Origin: Actinoplanes ianthinogenes
GTDB taxonomy: Bacteria > Actinomycetota > Actinomycetes > Mycobacteriales > Micromonosporaceae
DNA: 64,000 bases
Assembly: GCF_018324205.1 (NCBI RefSeq)
Contig: NZ_AP023356.1
Coordinates: 9,430,501-9,494,500 of the forward strand
Reading direction: 5' to 3'
In this document: piece after piece, positions 16,752 to 25,480 of the stretch
Position numbering within the stretch: the stretch's first letter is position 1
How the letters are laid out: every line of letters begins with the position of its first letter
Position numbers and translations under genes: made by a program
The notes under the pieces: model-generated
Database searches by the model: none
Seen by the model: the letters and a program-made list of their open reading frames with translations, nothing else
Told to the model about the DNA's origin: nothing

Positions 16752-17873
16752 TCACCGCAGCTTCGCGAAGAACGTCCGCACGTCGCCGACCAGCGTCTCG
16801 GGCATCTCCATGGCCAGGAAATGCCCGCCGCTGTCCAGTTCGGTCCAGTGCACGACGTGGTGCTCCCGCTCGGCCCACGCCCGGATCGTGGTGTCCTGGC
16901 GTGACACGAGCACGCCGGTGGGCACGGTTCCCCGCTCGGTGACGCCCGGCGCGGTCGCGGAGATCTCCTCGTAATAGACCTGGGCGGAGGAGACGGCGGT
17001 GCCCGTCAGCCAGTAGATCGACACGTCGGTGAGGATCCGGTCACGGTCGATGCTGTCCTCCGGCAAGGCCTGCTCCGGGTAGGTCTCCTCCTTGAACTTC
17101 TCGACGATCCAGGCGAGCTGGCCGGCCGGGGAGTCGGTCAGCCCGTACCCGACGGTCTGCGGGCGTTTGCTGTTGCACCGGAAGTAGCCGTCGTTGGCGT
17201 CGAGCACGCGCTGCCAGCGCTGCCGGTCGGCCGCGCTGAGAGCGTCCATCTCCCCGGGCACCCCGGCGGGGACGGTGACCAGGGCGGTCAGGTGCACGCC
17301 GAGAACCCGCTCCGGGTCCTGCCGGCCCACCCGGGCGCCGATCCACGCGCCCCAGTCGTAGCCGTGCACGCCGTACCGGTCGTAGCCGAGCCGGCCCATC
17401 AGCGCCGCGAGGATCCCGGCGATCCGGTCCGCGTTCAGTCCCGGCCCGGCCAGCGGGGTGGAGAACCCGAACCCCGGCAGCGACGGGATCACCAGATCGA
17501 AGCCGACGGCGGACAGCGGCCCGATGACGTCGAGGAAGTCCACGATCGAGCCCGGCCAGCCGTGCAGCAGCAGCAGCGGCGTGGCGCCGGGCTCGGGCGA
17601 GCGCACGTGCAGCAGGTGCAGGTCCTGTCCGTCGATGGTGGTCGTGTACTGCGGGTAGTGGTTGATGGCCGCCTCCTGGGCCCGCCAGTCGTAGCCGGTG
17701 CGCCAGTAGTCGGCGACCTCCCGCAGATATCCGACGGGAACTCCGCGGCTCCAGCCGACCCCGGGCAGTTCGTCCGGCCACCGGGTGTTGCCCAGCCGGG
17801 CGGCCAGATCGTCGAGCTGTGCCTGCGGGATGTCGATACGGAACGGGCGAAGGTCCGGGTTGCTGTTGGTCAT
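16752..17873 (-). CDS. Epoxide hydrolase, alpha/beta fold with EHN domain
   Basis: The protein is 373 aa. The N-terminal EHN segment (FRIDIPQAQLDDLAARLGNT, WRAQEAAINHYPQY) precedes an alpha/beta-hydrolase core with the oxyanion motif LLLLHGWPGS, the nucleophilic Asp in VHGYDWGAWIG, and the terminal His in SGGHFLAMEMPE. It opens epoxides to diols; juvenile-hormone-type and microsomal-type enzymes share this layout. It stands alone. The physiological substrate is unknown. Confidence 0.92.
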   Translation of the reverse strand: MTNSNPDLRPFRIDIPQAQLDDLAARLGNTRWPDELPGVGWSRGVPVGYLREVADYWRTGYDWRAQEAAINHYPQYTTTIDGQDLHLLHVRSPEPGATPLLLLHGWPGSIVDFLDVIGPLSAVGFDLVIPSLPGFGFSTPLAGPGLNADRIAGILAALMGRLGYDRYGVHGYDWGAWIGARVGRQDPERVLGVHLTALVTVPAGVPGEMDALSAADRQRWQRVLDANDGYFRCNSKRPQTVGYGLTDSPAGQLAWIVEKFKEETYPEQALPEDSIDRDRILTDVSIYWLTGTAVSSAQVYYEEISATAPGVTERGTVPTGVLVSRQDTTIRAWAEREHHVVHWTELDSGGHFLAMEMPETLVGDVRTFFAKLR

Positions 17874-17935
17874 GCGGCCACGCTAGGGACCGCTCAGGTC
17901 AGTTTCGGTCCTCAATCACGCTACCGTCGATCACT

Positions 17936-18754
17936 ATGAGCTGGACTGCCGCGACCCTCGTCACCGACGGCGGGGAGGTCTTGCTGCGCGGCCTGCCGGT
18001 CGCCGATCTCGTGGCCGCGGCGCTCGCCGTCGACGCGGACAGCCGGCCGGAGTACACCGCGTTCCTGCACCTGCGCGGCGACCGGGAGACGTTCGAGGCG
18101 GCCCGGTCGCTGTGCGCGGACGCCGACCCGGTCCGGCGGGAGCTCGGCGCGGACATCCTCGGCCAGCTGGGCGCGGTCACGCTCACGGCGCAGGGCGCGG
18201 CCGTCGCCGTGCCCCGCGAGCAGCGCCCGTTCCGGACACCGGCCGGCACGCTGCTGCTCGAGCTTGCCGCGACCGAGACCGACGCCGGGGTGCGGGCGGC
18301 GATCGCCGTCGCTTTCGGGCATCTCGCCGATCCGCGGGCGGTCGCGACCCTCGGCGCGTGGCGTACGCATCCGGATGCCGAGGTGCGACGGTCGGTCGCC
18401 ATCGCACTGGCCCCGCTCGCCGGCGCCGACGACGACGCGCTGCGGTACCTGGTCGCGTTGACCGCGGACCCGGACGCCGGGGTCCGCGACTGGTCCTGTT
18501 TCGGGCTGTACCAGGCCGGGCGGGACACCGCGCAGGTCCGCGAGGCCCTGCTCGCCCGGGTCGGCGACGACGACGCGGTGACGCGCGCGGAGGCCCTGCG
18601 GGCGCTGGCCGGCTTCGGCGAGCCCCGGGCGGTGCAGCCCCTGGTGGACGCGCTGGCCACCGCGCCGGAGACGGACGAGGTAGCCGGCCTGCTCGCCGAG
18701 GCGCTGTCCCTGCTCGCCGACCGCACCGGAGATCCCCGGCTGACCGGCCCGTGA
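17936..18754 (+). CDS. HEAT-repeat protein, 272 aa
   Basis: From about residue 100 there are at least four HEAT-like helical pairs marked by AVAFGHLADPRAVATL, DAEVRRSVAIALAPL, DAGVRDWSCFGLYQAG and AEALRALAGFGEPRAVQPL. Such repeats usually bind proteins. The N-terminal 90 residues are helical and unassigned. A CTACCG element lies close before the ATG and may be a leaderless promoter. Confidence 0.82.
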   Translation: MSWTAATLVTDGGEVLLRGLPVADLVAAALAVDADSRPEYTAFLHLRGDRETFEAARSLCADADPVRRELGADILGQLGAVTLTAQGAAVAVPREQRPFRTPAGTLLLELAATETDAGVRAAIAVAFGHLADPRAVATLGAWRTHPDAEVRRSVAIALAPLAGADDDALRYLVALTADPDAGVRDWSCFGLYQAGRDTAQVREALLARVGDDDAVTRAEALRALAGFGEPRAVQPLVDALATAPETDEVAGLLAEALSLLADRTGDPRLTGP

Positions 18755-18786
18755 GGACCGGAGCGCGGCGGCGTGGGCCCGCCGGC

Positions 18787-19500
18787 TCATCGGGAGGGCA
18801 GCAGGCGGAACTCGTTGCCATCGGGGTCGGCCAGCACGACGGTGCCGTCCGCGGCGACCTCCAGCTCGGTGGCGCCGAGGGGCACCAGCCGGTCGACCTC
18901 CGACAGTCGCTCACCGGGAACCGCCGGGACGAGGTCGAAACGCTGCCGGTTCGGCCGTTGCTTCGGTGTCACGGGCGGGCCTCCCCACGCGATCTTGGTA
19001 CCGCCGTGCGGGGACTGGATCGCGGTTTCCTGGTCCTGATCCCAGATCAGCGGCCAGCCCAGCGCCGCGCTCCAGAACAGACCGACCTCACGGGTGCCGT
19101 CGCAGGCGACCTCCCCGAGAAAGCCGCACCCGGCGAGGAACGTGTTGCCCGGCTCGATCACACAGAACTCGTTGTCCTCGGGGTCGGCCAGGACGACGTG
19201 CTCCTCCTCCGGGCGCTGCCCGACGTCGAGGTGGCGGGCCCCGAGTCGCAGCGCCTTCGCCACCGCGTCTCGCTGGTCGGCGGGGCCCGAGCTGGTCAGG
19301 TGCAGGTGCAGGCGACGGTCCTGCCCGGTCCGCCGCGCGCGGCTCGCCACGAACCGCAGGCAGGGCTGGGTGTCCCCGCCGGGCAGCAGCGCTCCGCCGG
19401 CATCCGCGACGACGTCCCGTCCGAGCAGGCAGGCCCAGAACTGCGCCAGGCGCACCGGTTGGTGCGCCTCGAAGCACACGGCGAACAGCCGACAAGCCAT
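18787..19500 (-). CDS. Tandem VOC (glyoxalase-like) protein, 237 aa
   Basis: The first half has ARRTGQDRRLHLHLT and VLADPEDNEFCVIEPG; the second has SAALGWPLIWDQDQETAIQS and VVLADPDGNEFRLLPS. It has the same two-domain layout as the VOC proteins at 10.3 and 57.4 kb but is clearly diverged from them. The function is unknown. Confidence 0.8.
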   Translation of the reverse strand: MACRLFAVCFEAHQPVRLAQFWACLLGRDVVADAGGALLPGGDTQPCLRFVASRARRTGQDRRLHLHLTSSGPADQRDAVAKALRLGARHLDVGQRPEEEHVVLADPEDNEFCVIEPGNTFLAGCGFLGEVACDGTREVGLFWSAALGWPLIWDQDQETAIQSPHGGTKIAWGGPPVTPKQRPNRQRFDLVPAVPGERLSEVDRLVPLGATELEVAADGTVVLADPDGNEFRLLPSR

Positions 19501-19665
19501 GACATCCCCGATCGTCGACCGCCCGCTGGGAGCGGCGTCTGGTCCGCTGAGCGGTAGAGAGCGTAGGTCGTGACGGCGGCGGCCACACCTGATATTCGCC
19601 GACCGGCCGCGGGAGGCACCATCGCAAACCCAAACAGCGGAGGGGCTGCCCATAGGGTGGCTCAC

Positions 19666-20205
19666 ATGCCCGTACCCGAGTTTGTCGTCGCCCTGCGCTC
19701 CACGATCGGACACGCTCCGCTGCCGTTGAGCGGCGTGATCGCCGTCGTGCTCGACGAGGGGGACCGGGTGCTGCTGGTTCGCCGGTCGGACAGCGGTGAG
19801 TGGGCTCTCCCGACCGGGTGCCTGGAGCCCGGCGAGCAGCCGGCCGACGGTGCCCTGCGTGAGGTGTTCGAGGAAACGGGTGTCCGCGTGCGGGTGGAAC
19901 GGCTCCTCAGCGTCGAGGCGCTGGACCTGTCCGTCGCACCCAACGGCGACCAGGTCTACTGGCTCGCCATCGGGCTGCGCTGCCGGCTGGTCGAGGGCGA
20001 GGCCCGGGTCAACGACGACGAGTCGGTCGAGGTCGGCTGGTTCGCGGCGAACGCGATGCCGCCCCTGCCTGCTCATCAGGAACGATGCCTGAGCCTCGCG
20101 GTGACCGACGACGCCGGCCCGTGGATCGCCGAACCCATGCACACGATCGGCGACAGCGCGCCCGCCGGGGAGAGCACGCGCTGCGGTCAGGCGCTACCCG
20201 GCTGA
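19666..20205 (+). CDS. NUDIX hydrolase
   Basis: The protein is 179 aa. The complete Nudix box is GCLEPGEQPADG followed by ALREVFEETGV (G-x5-E-x7-REVxEExGV), with a preceding WALPTG. Members hydrolyse nucleoside diphosphates linked to another group; the substrate is not predictable here. The ATG at 19666 is preceded by CATAGGGTGG, a -10-like element, so the mRNA may have almost no leader. Confidence 0.88.
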   Translation: MPVPEFVVALRSTIGHAPLPLSGVIAVVLDEGDRVLLVRRSDSGEWALPTGCLEPGEQPADGALREVFEETGVRVRVERLLSVEALDLSVAPNGDQVYWLAIGLRCRLVEGEARVNDDESVEVGWFAANAMPPLPAHQERCLSLAVTDDAGPWIAEPMHTIGDSAPAGESTRCGQALPG

Positions 20206-20295
20206 CGCCGGCAATTAGCCGGCCTTCCCGGCACCGGGCCCCGCAGAGCCGGAGTGCCTCCGCACGCCGCGGTCCCGGCGGGCACCCATGGCTGC

Positions 20296-20418
20296 TGAGC
20301 ACGGCCGCCATGAAGTGCCCGCGCCGGTCGCCGGCGTCAGTACTCGCAGGGATCCCATGAGCACGGCCGCCATGAGTGCCCGCGCCGGTCGCCGGCGTCA
20401 GTACTCGCAGGGATCCCA
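20296..20418. repeat. Tandem duplication of a 61-62 bp unit containing the end of a gene
   Basis: Copy A (20296-20357, 62 bp) and copy B (20358-20418, 61 bp) differ only by a single-base indel (ATGAAGTGCC versus ATGAGTGCC). Copy B contains the last six codons and the stop of the minus-strand gene next to it, so copy A is a spare gene tail. Near-identity points to a recent event. Confidence 0.85.
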
Positions 20419-21381
20419 GTGGGCCGCCCAGCGCAGCAGGGACCGGGCCAGCAGCGGATGCGCCGCCGCCCAGTGCGAGTCGAACAGGAACCACTGGTCA
20501 TAACCCCAGAAGTCGTCGATGTAGCGGGCCACCTGCACGATGTGCGGATCCCGCCGCACCAGCGTCCGCGGGTGCGGCTCGTCGCTCAGCACCTCCAGCG
20601 CCCGCTGGTGGGCCGCGGCGTGCGCGGCCATCTGCGCGAGACGCCAGGGCGCCGGCTCGTAGCCCCCCAGCCGGGCGAACCGCTCCAGCGCCGCACCGAT
20701 CTCCCGGTCACCGGGCCCGGCCAGCGCCCGCAGCATCTGGGCGTCATGCGGCCACCCGCCGGCCTCGGCGTCCGTGATGCCCTGCAAGTGCGCGGCGAGC
20801 CCCGGCAACGTCACCCCGGGGAACATCACCGCGCCGTCGAGGTCGAGATTGGTCCCGCCGCCCCGATCCTCGAAACTCAGCCGGACCGAGAACACCGCCC
20901 CCGGACCGGGCCCGGCGGCCGGCACCGCCTGCACCGGCACGTCGAACGCGAAATCGGCGTCGACCGCGTCGCCGGGCAGCGGCCAGCTGTCGTGCAACGC
21001 GAACGCGAACGTCTCCGGATAGTCCACCGCGGTCTCGTCGTCGACGAAGTAATAGGCCAGGTCGGTCTCGTCGTCGTTGGTCCGCACCCGCACGGTGTGC
21101 CAGCCGACCCGCGGGTCGTCGTCGGACTCCACCCACAGGTGCTCGACCAGCAGCTCCCGCAGCTGATCCATGGTCTCGGGCCGGGGCAGATCGTGCTCCC
21201 GCGCCCGCTCGAAGATCGACTCGAGACCGTACGGATCGCCGTCGAGCTGATCACCGAACCATTTCTCCGGGTCGTCCTGCTGCCAGCCCTGCCGGAACCA
21301 GTCAAGAACGGTGACGCCGGGGACCGCGGTCACCCGCTTGCCGAGCGGCGTCTCTTCACGCCAGCGCTGAATGAAGTACAC
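20398..21381 (-). CDS. Uncharacterised protein, 327 aa
   Basis: The protein is soluble and acidic, with no recognised domain. It opens MYFIQRWREETPLGKRV, has an AAHAAAHQRALEVLSDEPHP helix and ends in an aromatic-rich IDDFWGYDQWFLFDSHWAAA stretch. Codon bias is normal. The final codons and stop lie in a tandem duplication. It is probably transcribed separately from the aminopeptidase gene, because a strong hairpin intervenes. Confidence 0.65.
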   Translation of the reverse strand: MYFIQRWREETPLGKRVTAVPGVTVLDWFRQGWQQDDPEKWFGDQLDGDPYGLESIFERAREHDLPRPETMDQLRELLVEHLWVESDDDPRVGWHTVRVRTNDDETDLAYYFVDDETAVDYPETFAFALHDSWPLPGDAVDADFAFDVPVQAVPAAGPGPGAVFSVRLSFEDRGGGTNLDLDGAVMFPGVTLPGLAAHLQGITDAEAGGWPHDAQMLRALAGPGDREIGAALERFARLGGYEPAPWRLAQMAAHAAAHQRALEVLSDEPHPRTLVRRDPHIVQVARYIDDFWGYDQWFLFDSHWAAAHPLLARSLLRWAAHWDPCEY

Positions 21382-21475
21382 AACGGAACCCTAGGCCGCG
21401 GGTATGACAAAAACCGTTGCCGGCGGCACGACCGGGTTCACGCGGTGCCGAGGTGCTGCGGTTGCGAGCCTGCTC

Positions 21476-21490
21476 CGGGCGTACCGAAAA
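21476..21490 (-). repeat. Copy 3 of recurrent motif (TTTTCGGTACGCCCG on minus strand)
   Basis: It directly follows the aminopeptidase terminator hairpin when read on the minus strand, so its T-run is placed like the U-tract of a terminator. Confidence 0.7.
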
Positions 21491-21538
21491 CGGGTGTGCC
21501 CTTTCCTCGCGCGGGACCGTGAGGAAAGGGCACACCCG
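21491..21538 (-). terminator. Terminator of the M1 aminopeptidase gene
   Basis: A perfect 18-bp stem (arms 21491-21508 and 21521-21538, the latter starting GAGGAAAGGG) closes on a 12-base loop. On the minus strand it is followed by TTTT. It begins four bases after the aminopeptidase stop. Confidence 0.88.
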
Positions 21539-21542
21539 CAGG

Positions 21543-23051
21543 TCAGTGCTCCTGGAGCAGGGCGTGGGTCTGGCTGATCTGGGCCCACGACTTCGGCGCC
21601 ACCGGCGCCGTCTTCGCGGCCCGGGCCAGCGACGCCGCGACCACCGGCTTGGCCGGGGTGTACAGCCACGCCTGGAACAGCGCGTCCAGGTCCTTGCCGG
21701 AGACCTTCTCGGCGAGCGCGGTGAACTGCTCCGTGGTGGCGTTGCCGTACTTGTGCTCGGCGGTCCACGTGCGCAGGATCTCGAAGAAGGCGTCGTCGCC
21801 GACCGCGAGCCGCAGCTGGTGCAGCGTCATCGCGCCCCGGTCGTAGACGGCGTCGCCGAACAGTTCCGCGACACCCGGGTCGGCCGGCGCGGTCGTCCAG
21901 ATCGCCGCGTCGTCCGGGTAGGTGGCGTACAGGTAGTCGAAGATCTCCTGGGCGGTGCCCTCGTTGTTCTTCTCTGACCACAGCCACTCGGCGTAGCTGG
22001 CGAAGCCCTCGTTGAGCCAGATGTTCTGCCAGGTGCGCACCGAGATCGAGTCACCGAACCACTGGTGGGCGTTCTCGTGCACGATCACCGAGGTGTTCGA
22101 GCCGCGGCGGAAGAACCCGGAGGAGTAGTTCGGCCGGGTCTGGTTCTCCAGGGCGAAGTTGAGCGTGTTCGGCGGCACGACGATGCCGCCGCGGGCCTCG
22201 AACGGGAACGGCCCGAACACCGTGGACTCCCAGTCGGTGATCTCCGCGGTGCGTTCCACGCTGGCCTGCGCGGCGTCCCGGAAGTCCTGGCTGAGCAGCT
22301 GCGAGTACGCGTTGTAGACCTGCGAGCCGTCCGCGGTGGTGTCCTGGGTGATGTCGTACTGCCCGATGGTCAGGAACGTCAGGTAGGTGGCCTGCGGTTT
22401 CAGCGACCGCCAGCTCCACCGGGTGTAGCCGAGGGTCTCCTGCACCGGCGGGCGCGGCTGCACACCGTTGCTGATCGCCTCGACGCCGGTGGGCACCGAC
22501 ACGGACACGTCGAAGGTGGCCTTGTCCGCCGGGTGGTCGTTGCTCGGGTACCACCACCAGGCGATCTCCGGCTCACCGACGGCGAGCGCGCCGTCGGTGG
22601 TGCGGGCCCAGGCGGTGAACCCGGCGGCGACCTTGGTCGACGGCACGCCGGAGTACTGCACCACGATGGTCAGCGCCCCGCCCTTGGTCACGGTGCGGGC
22701 CGGGGTGACGACCAGCTCGTGGTCGCCCTCCCGGGCGAAGGTGGCCGGCCGGTTGTTGACCTGGATCGACGAGACGTCCAGGACGAAATCGAGGTTGAGC
22801 CGGCTCAGGTCCTGGGTGGCGGTGGCCAGGATCGTGGTGGTGCCGGTGAGTTTGTCGGTTGCCGGGGTGTAGCGCAGCCGGATGTCGTAATGCGACACGT
22901 CGTATCCGCTGTTGCCGTAGTCCGGGTAGTAGTTGTCGCCGATTCCCGGTCCGCCGGGGCTGGGCGCGAGCCTGGGGTGTGCCTGAGCCGCGACGCCGGT
23001 GCCGGCGAGCGTCAACGCTGTGGCGAGGGTGGCCACTAGCAGTCGTCGCAC
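21543..23051 (-). CDS. Secreted M1-family zinc aminopeptidase
   Basis: The protein is 502 aa. The signal peptide MRRLLVATLATALTLAGTGV ends at AAQAHP. The gluzincin site is H325-E-N-A-H329 with the third ligand Glu in IWLNEGFASYAEWLW; most relatives have HELAH, so the Asn is unusual but outside the metal ligands. The N-terminal M1 beta-saddle is present. The usual long C-terminal domain is absent, giving the short secreted form. It should trim peptides outside the cell. Confidence 0.9.
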   Translation of the reverse strand: MRRLLVATLATALTLAGTGVAAQAHPRLAPSPGGPGIGDNYYPDYGNSGYDVSHYDIRLRYTPATDKLTGTTTILATATQDLSRLNLDFVLDVSSIQVNNRPATFAREGDHELVVTPARTVTKGGALTIVVQYSGVPSTKVAAGFTAWARTTDGALAVGEPEIAWWWYPSNDHPADKATFDVSVSVPTGVEAISNGVQPRPPVQETLGYTRWSWRSLKPQATYLTFLTIGQYDITQDTTADGSQVYNAYSQLLSQDFRDAAQASVERTAEITDWESTVFGPFPFEARGGIVVPPNTLNFALENQTRPNYSSGFFRRGSNTSVIVHENAHQWFGDSISVRTWQNIWLNEGFASYAEWLWSEKNNEGTAQEIFDYLYATYPDDAAIWTTAPADPGVAELFGDAVYDRGAMTLHQLRLAVGDDAFFEILRTWTAEHKYGNATTEQFTALAEKVSGKDLDALFQAWLYTPAKPVVAASLARAAKTAPVAPKSWAQISQTHALLQEH

Positions 23052-23132
23052 GGTCGAACTCCCTCCGATGGGGTTAGAGCAGTCGGCCCAAAACCTATCG
23101 AAGATTCTCGACGTACGGGAATCCCGGAACGT

Positions 23133-24074
23133 TTACGTCAGTGAATCTTGTGCGAACCAGGTGACGCTCTGGCCGTGCCCGCGGACCCACGCGAGGGGCA
23201 CGCCGTCGAGGCTGAGCACGTTGTACAGCGCGTCCGACGGGGGCGCGGGCAGGGCGGCGCCGGTCAGCGCCGGATCCTCGACCGCCACCCAGCGGGCCGG
23301 CAGGGAGCGCACCACGTCGGCGAACGCCTGCGGGTCGGGCAGCTGGTAGACCATCGACGTGTGGAAGACGACCAGGGTGGCGCCGGCCGGGGCCTGCGCG
23401 GCCAGGGCCGGCAGGTCGGTGACGGCGTCGCCGCGGACCAGGTACGGCGGGTCGGCACGGGCCACCGCGACGGCCTGGCGCAGCCGCTCGCGGCGGTGGG
23501 TGTGCTCCGGCCAGATCAGCGCGTCGAGCCAGGCGACATCGTCGGGATCGGTCACGTCGAGCGGGTTGAGGTCGAGCCCGGCGCGCCAGACGACGCGCGG
23601 CAGCCGGGTCGGCGTGGTGAATCCGGTGGCGGTGCAGTCGAGCAGCGGCAGGCCGGCGCCGACGGTCCGGGCGCCGTAGCGGTAGGCGTACCGGTCGGGG
23701 AACAGGCACAGCCCGGCGGACGCGCCGACGTCGATCAGGGCGAGCGGCTGGGGGAGCGCCGCGAGGACCGGCAGCAGGGCGGCGGTCCGGCCGGCCTCGT
23801 TGGTCTGGGTCGCCCGGACCAGCATCTGCGCGGCGATCTCGTCCCACCGCTCGAGCGCGAACGCCCGGAAACCCGCCGGATCGGTGACCGGCCCGCCGAG
23901 CAGCCGCACCACCGCGAACAGCAGGTTCGGCTGCCGTTTCGGCTCGGGCAGCCCGGCGAGCCGGTCCAGCAGCTCGCGGTCGGACGCCACCTGATAGGCG
24001 AGCCGCTCGTAGGACGGCGAGACATCGCGCGCCTCGCGCGCCCCGAATTCCACATAGACATCCGCGACAGTCAC
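23133..24074 (-). CDS. DUF2332 family protein, 313 aa
   Basis: Motifs ALIDVGASAGLCLFPDRYAY, GLDLNPLDVTDPDDVAWLDA, LIWPEHTHRRERLRQA and TLVVFHTSMVYQL fit DUF2332. The GASAGL loop looks like a degenerate SAM-binding glycine loop, so the family is probably methyltransferase-like; no activity is known to me. GTG 24074 was chosen because it opens TVADVYVEFG and follows a GATGAT -10-like element. Confidence 0.75.
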   Translation of the reverse strand: MTVADVYVEFGAREARDVSPSYERLAYQVASDRELLDRLAGLPEPKRQPNLLFAVVRLLGGPVTDPAGFRAFALERWDEIAAQMLVRATQTNEAGRTAALLPVLAALPQPLALIDVGASAGLCLFPDRYAYRYGARTVGAGLPLLDCTATGFTTPTRLPRVVWRAGLDLNPLDVTDPDDVAWLDALIWPEHTHRRERLRQAVAVARADPPYLVRGDAVTDLPALAAQAPAGATLVVFHTSMVYQLPDPQAFADVVRSLPARWVAVEDPALTGAALPAPPSDALYNVLSLDGVPLAWVRGHGQSVTWFAQDSLT

Positions 24075-24099
24075 TGTCGCATCATCCCAAGGCCGGCAC

Positions 24100-24114
24100 T
24101 TCCCGGTACGCCCG
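24100..24114 (+). repeat. Copy 4 of recurrent motif (TTCCCGGTACGCCCG)
   Basis: It lies 42 bases past the stop of the minus-strand helical-repeat gene, with one substitution from consensus. Confidence 0.6.
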
Positions 24115-24156
24115 CAGATCCGCCCCCGCCCTGTGACCGGCCCCACCCGCCCCCGG

Positions 24157-24927
24157 TCAGGCGATGCGCGCGCCGTCGAGGAAGGCGGTGGCCTGCTGGT
24201 GGACGCGAGTCATGCCGAGTGCCTGGGCGCTGCGGGCGACCTCCCGGGCCAGCATCCGCGCGCCCGCCTCGTCGCCGCCGTCGCGGGCCAGCACCGCGAG
24301 CAGGATCTGCTGGGTGAGCAGGCCGGGCAGCATCCGGGCCCGGCTGCTCAGCTCGGTCGCCCGGGCCCAGCGGGCGGATGCCGCGTCCAGGTCGCCGGCG
24401 TCCCGGTCGTGGTCGCCGAGGTGGCGCAGCGCCTCGCGTTCCAGCCGCGGGTCGGTGCCCTGGCCGGCGTGCAGGGCCGCCCGGTAGTGCTCCGGCGCCA
24501 GGTCCCTGCGGTCCAGCAGGTTGTCGCAGATCAGGCCCTGATACATCCGGGCCCAGCCGCCGCGGGTCGCGTCCGGCGCCCGGGTGTGCAGCTCGGCGGC
24601 CCGCTCCCGCAGGTCCGCCAGCCGGCCCGGGTCCCGGCCGGCCGGCCCGGGCGACCAGCCCGCGTCCAGGTCCAGCAGGTCCCAGTAGGAGTGCCGCAGC
24701 CGCAGGAAGTCCAGGTCCCAGTCCTTGCCGAGCCGTTCGGCGGCGGCCAGGCGCCCGGCGGCCAGGGCGGTGCCGGTGAACCAGTCCGATTCCAGGGCCA
24801 CCTCGGCCGCGGCCAGGGCGATCGGGAAAGACGTGTCCATGGCGTCCAGCAGGGACAGGGCGCGCTGCCACCGTCCGGCCCAGGCGAGTTCGCGGGCCGC
24901 GGCGAGGATGTCATCGAGGTCGGTCAT
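24157..24927 (-). CDS. Helical-repeat (TPR-like) protein divergent from a MarR regulator, 256 aa
   Basis: Alternating helices such as LAAARELAWAGRWQRALSLL and AALAAAEVALESDWFTGTA resemble TPR/SEL1-type scaffolds, and the protein is otherwise unassigned. It shares a 60-bp divergent promoter region with a MarR gene, which implies joint control. No membrane segment or catalytic motif is visible. Confidence 0.65.
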   Translation of the reverse strand: MTDLDDILAAARELAWAGRWQRALSLLDAMDTSFPIALAAAEVALESDWFTGTALAAGRLAAAERLGKDWDLDFLRLRHSYWDLLDLDAGWSPGPAGRDPGRLADLRERAAELHTRAPDATRGGWARMYQGLICDNLLDRRDLAPEHYRAALHAGQGTDPRLEREALRHLGDHDRDAGDLDAASARWARATELSSRARMLPGLLTQQILLAVLARDGGDEAGARMLAREVARSAQALGMTRVHQQATAFLDGARIA

Positions 24928-24939
24928 GCCCGCCGACGG

Positions 24940-24957
24940 TAGTTATGCGAAAAACTA
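24940..24957. promoter_or_regulatory. Candidate MarR operator
   Basis: TAGTT and AACTA flank ATGCGAAA, an AT-rich 18-bp dyad in the divergent gap; a half-site (AAACTACTTT) follows near 24968. The placement between the MarR gene and its divergent neighbour suggests autoregulation. Confidence 0.6.
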
Positions 24958-24988
24958 TCCACAAGGAAACTACTTTGAGGAGGGCGTG

Positions 24989-25480
24989 ATGCGCGATGCC
25001 ATCGACGACCACGTGGAGATGTGGGCCCGGGAGCTGCCCGGGTTCGATCCGGTCCGGGAGGCGATCATCGGGCGGCTCGCGCTGCTCGGCCGTCATCTGA
25101 CCCAGGTGCGGCGCAGCACCTTGGACACCAGCGGGCTCAAGCAGTGGCAGTTCAAGGTGTTGCTGATGTTGCGGCGGGCCGGGGAGCCGTTCGAGCAGAG
25201 CCCGTCGGAGCTGGCGGACCGGCTCGGGCTGACCCGGGGTGCGCTGTCGGCCCGGCTGCGGCCGCTGGAGGAGGCGGGTCTGATCACCCGGGCCGCCGGC
25301 GACGGCGATCGGCGGCGGGTGCGGGTCCGGCTGACCCCGGCCGGTCTGGCCGCCTGGGAGCGCCACGTCGACGCCGAGAGTGCCGCCGAGCTGTCGCTGC
25401 TGGCCCTGCTCACCCCGGCCGAACAGGACCAGCTCGCCGCGATGCTGCGCAAGCTGGTCGTCCGGACCGCGCGCCCGTAA
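24989..25480 (+). CDS. MarR-family transcriptional regulator
   Basis: The protein is 163 aa. The winged helix reads SPSELADRLGLTRGALSARL, then LEEAGLITRAAGDGDRRRVRVRLT, the canonical MarR recognition helix and wing. GAGGAGG lies ten bases before the ATG. The last 71 bp overlap the convergent gene's 3' end. Confidence 0.9.
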   Translation: MRDAIDDHVEMWARELPGFDPVREAIIGRLALLGRHLTQVRRSTLDTSGLKQWQFKVLLMLRRAGEPFEQSPSELADRLGLTRGALSARLRPLEEAGLITRAAGDGDRRRVRVRLTPAGLAAWERHVDAESAAELSLLALLTPAEQDQLAAMLRKLVVRTARP

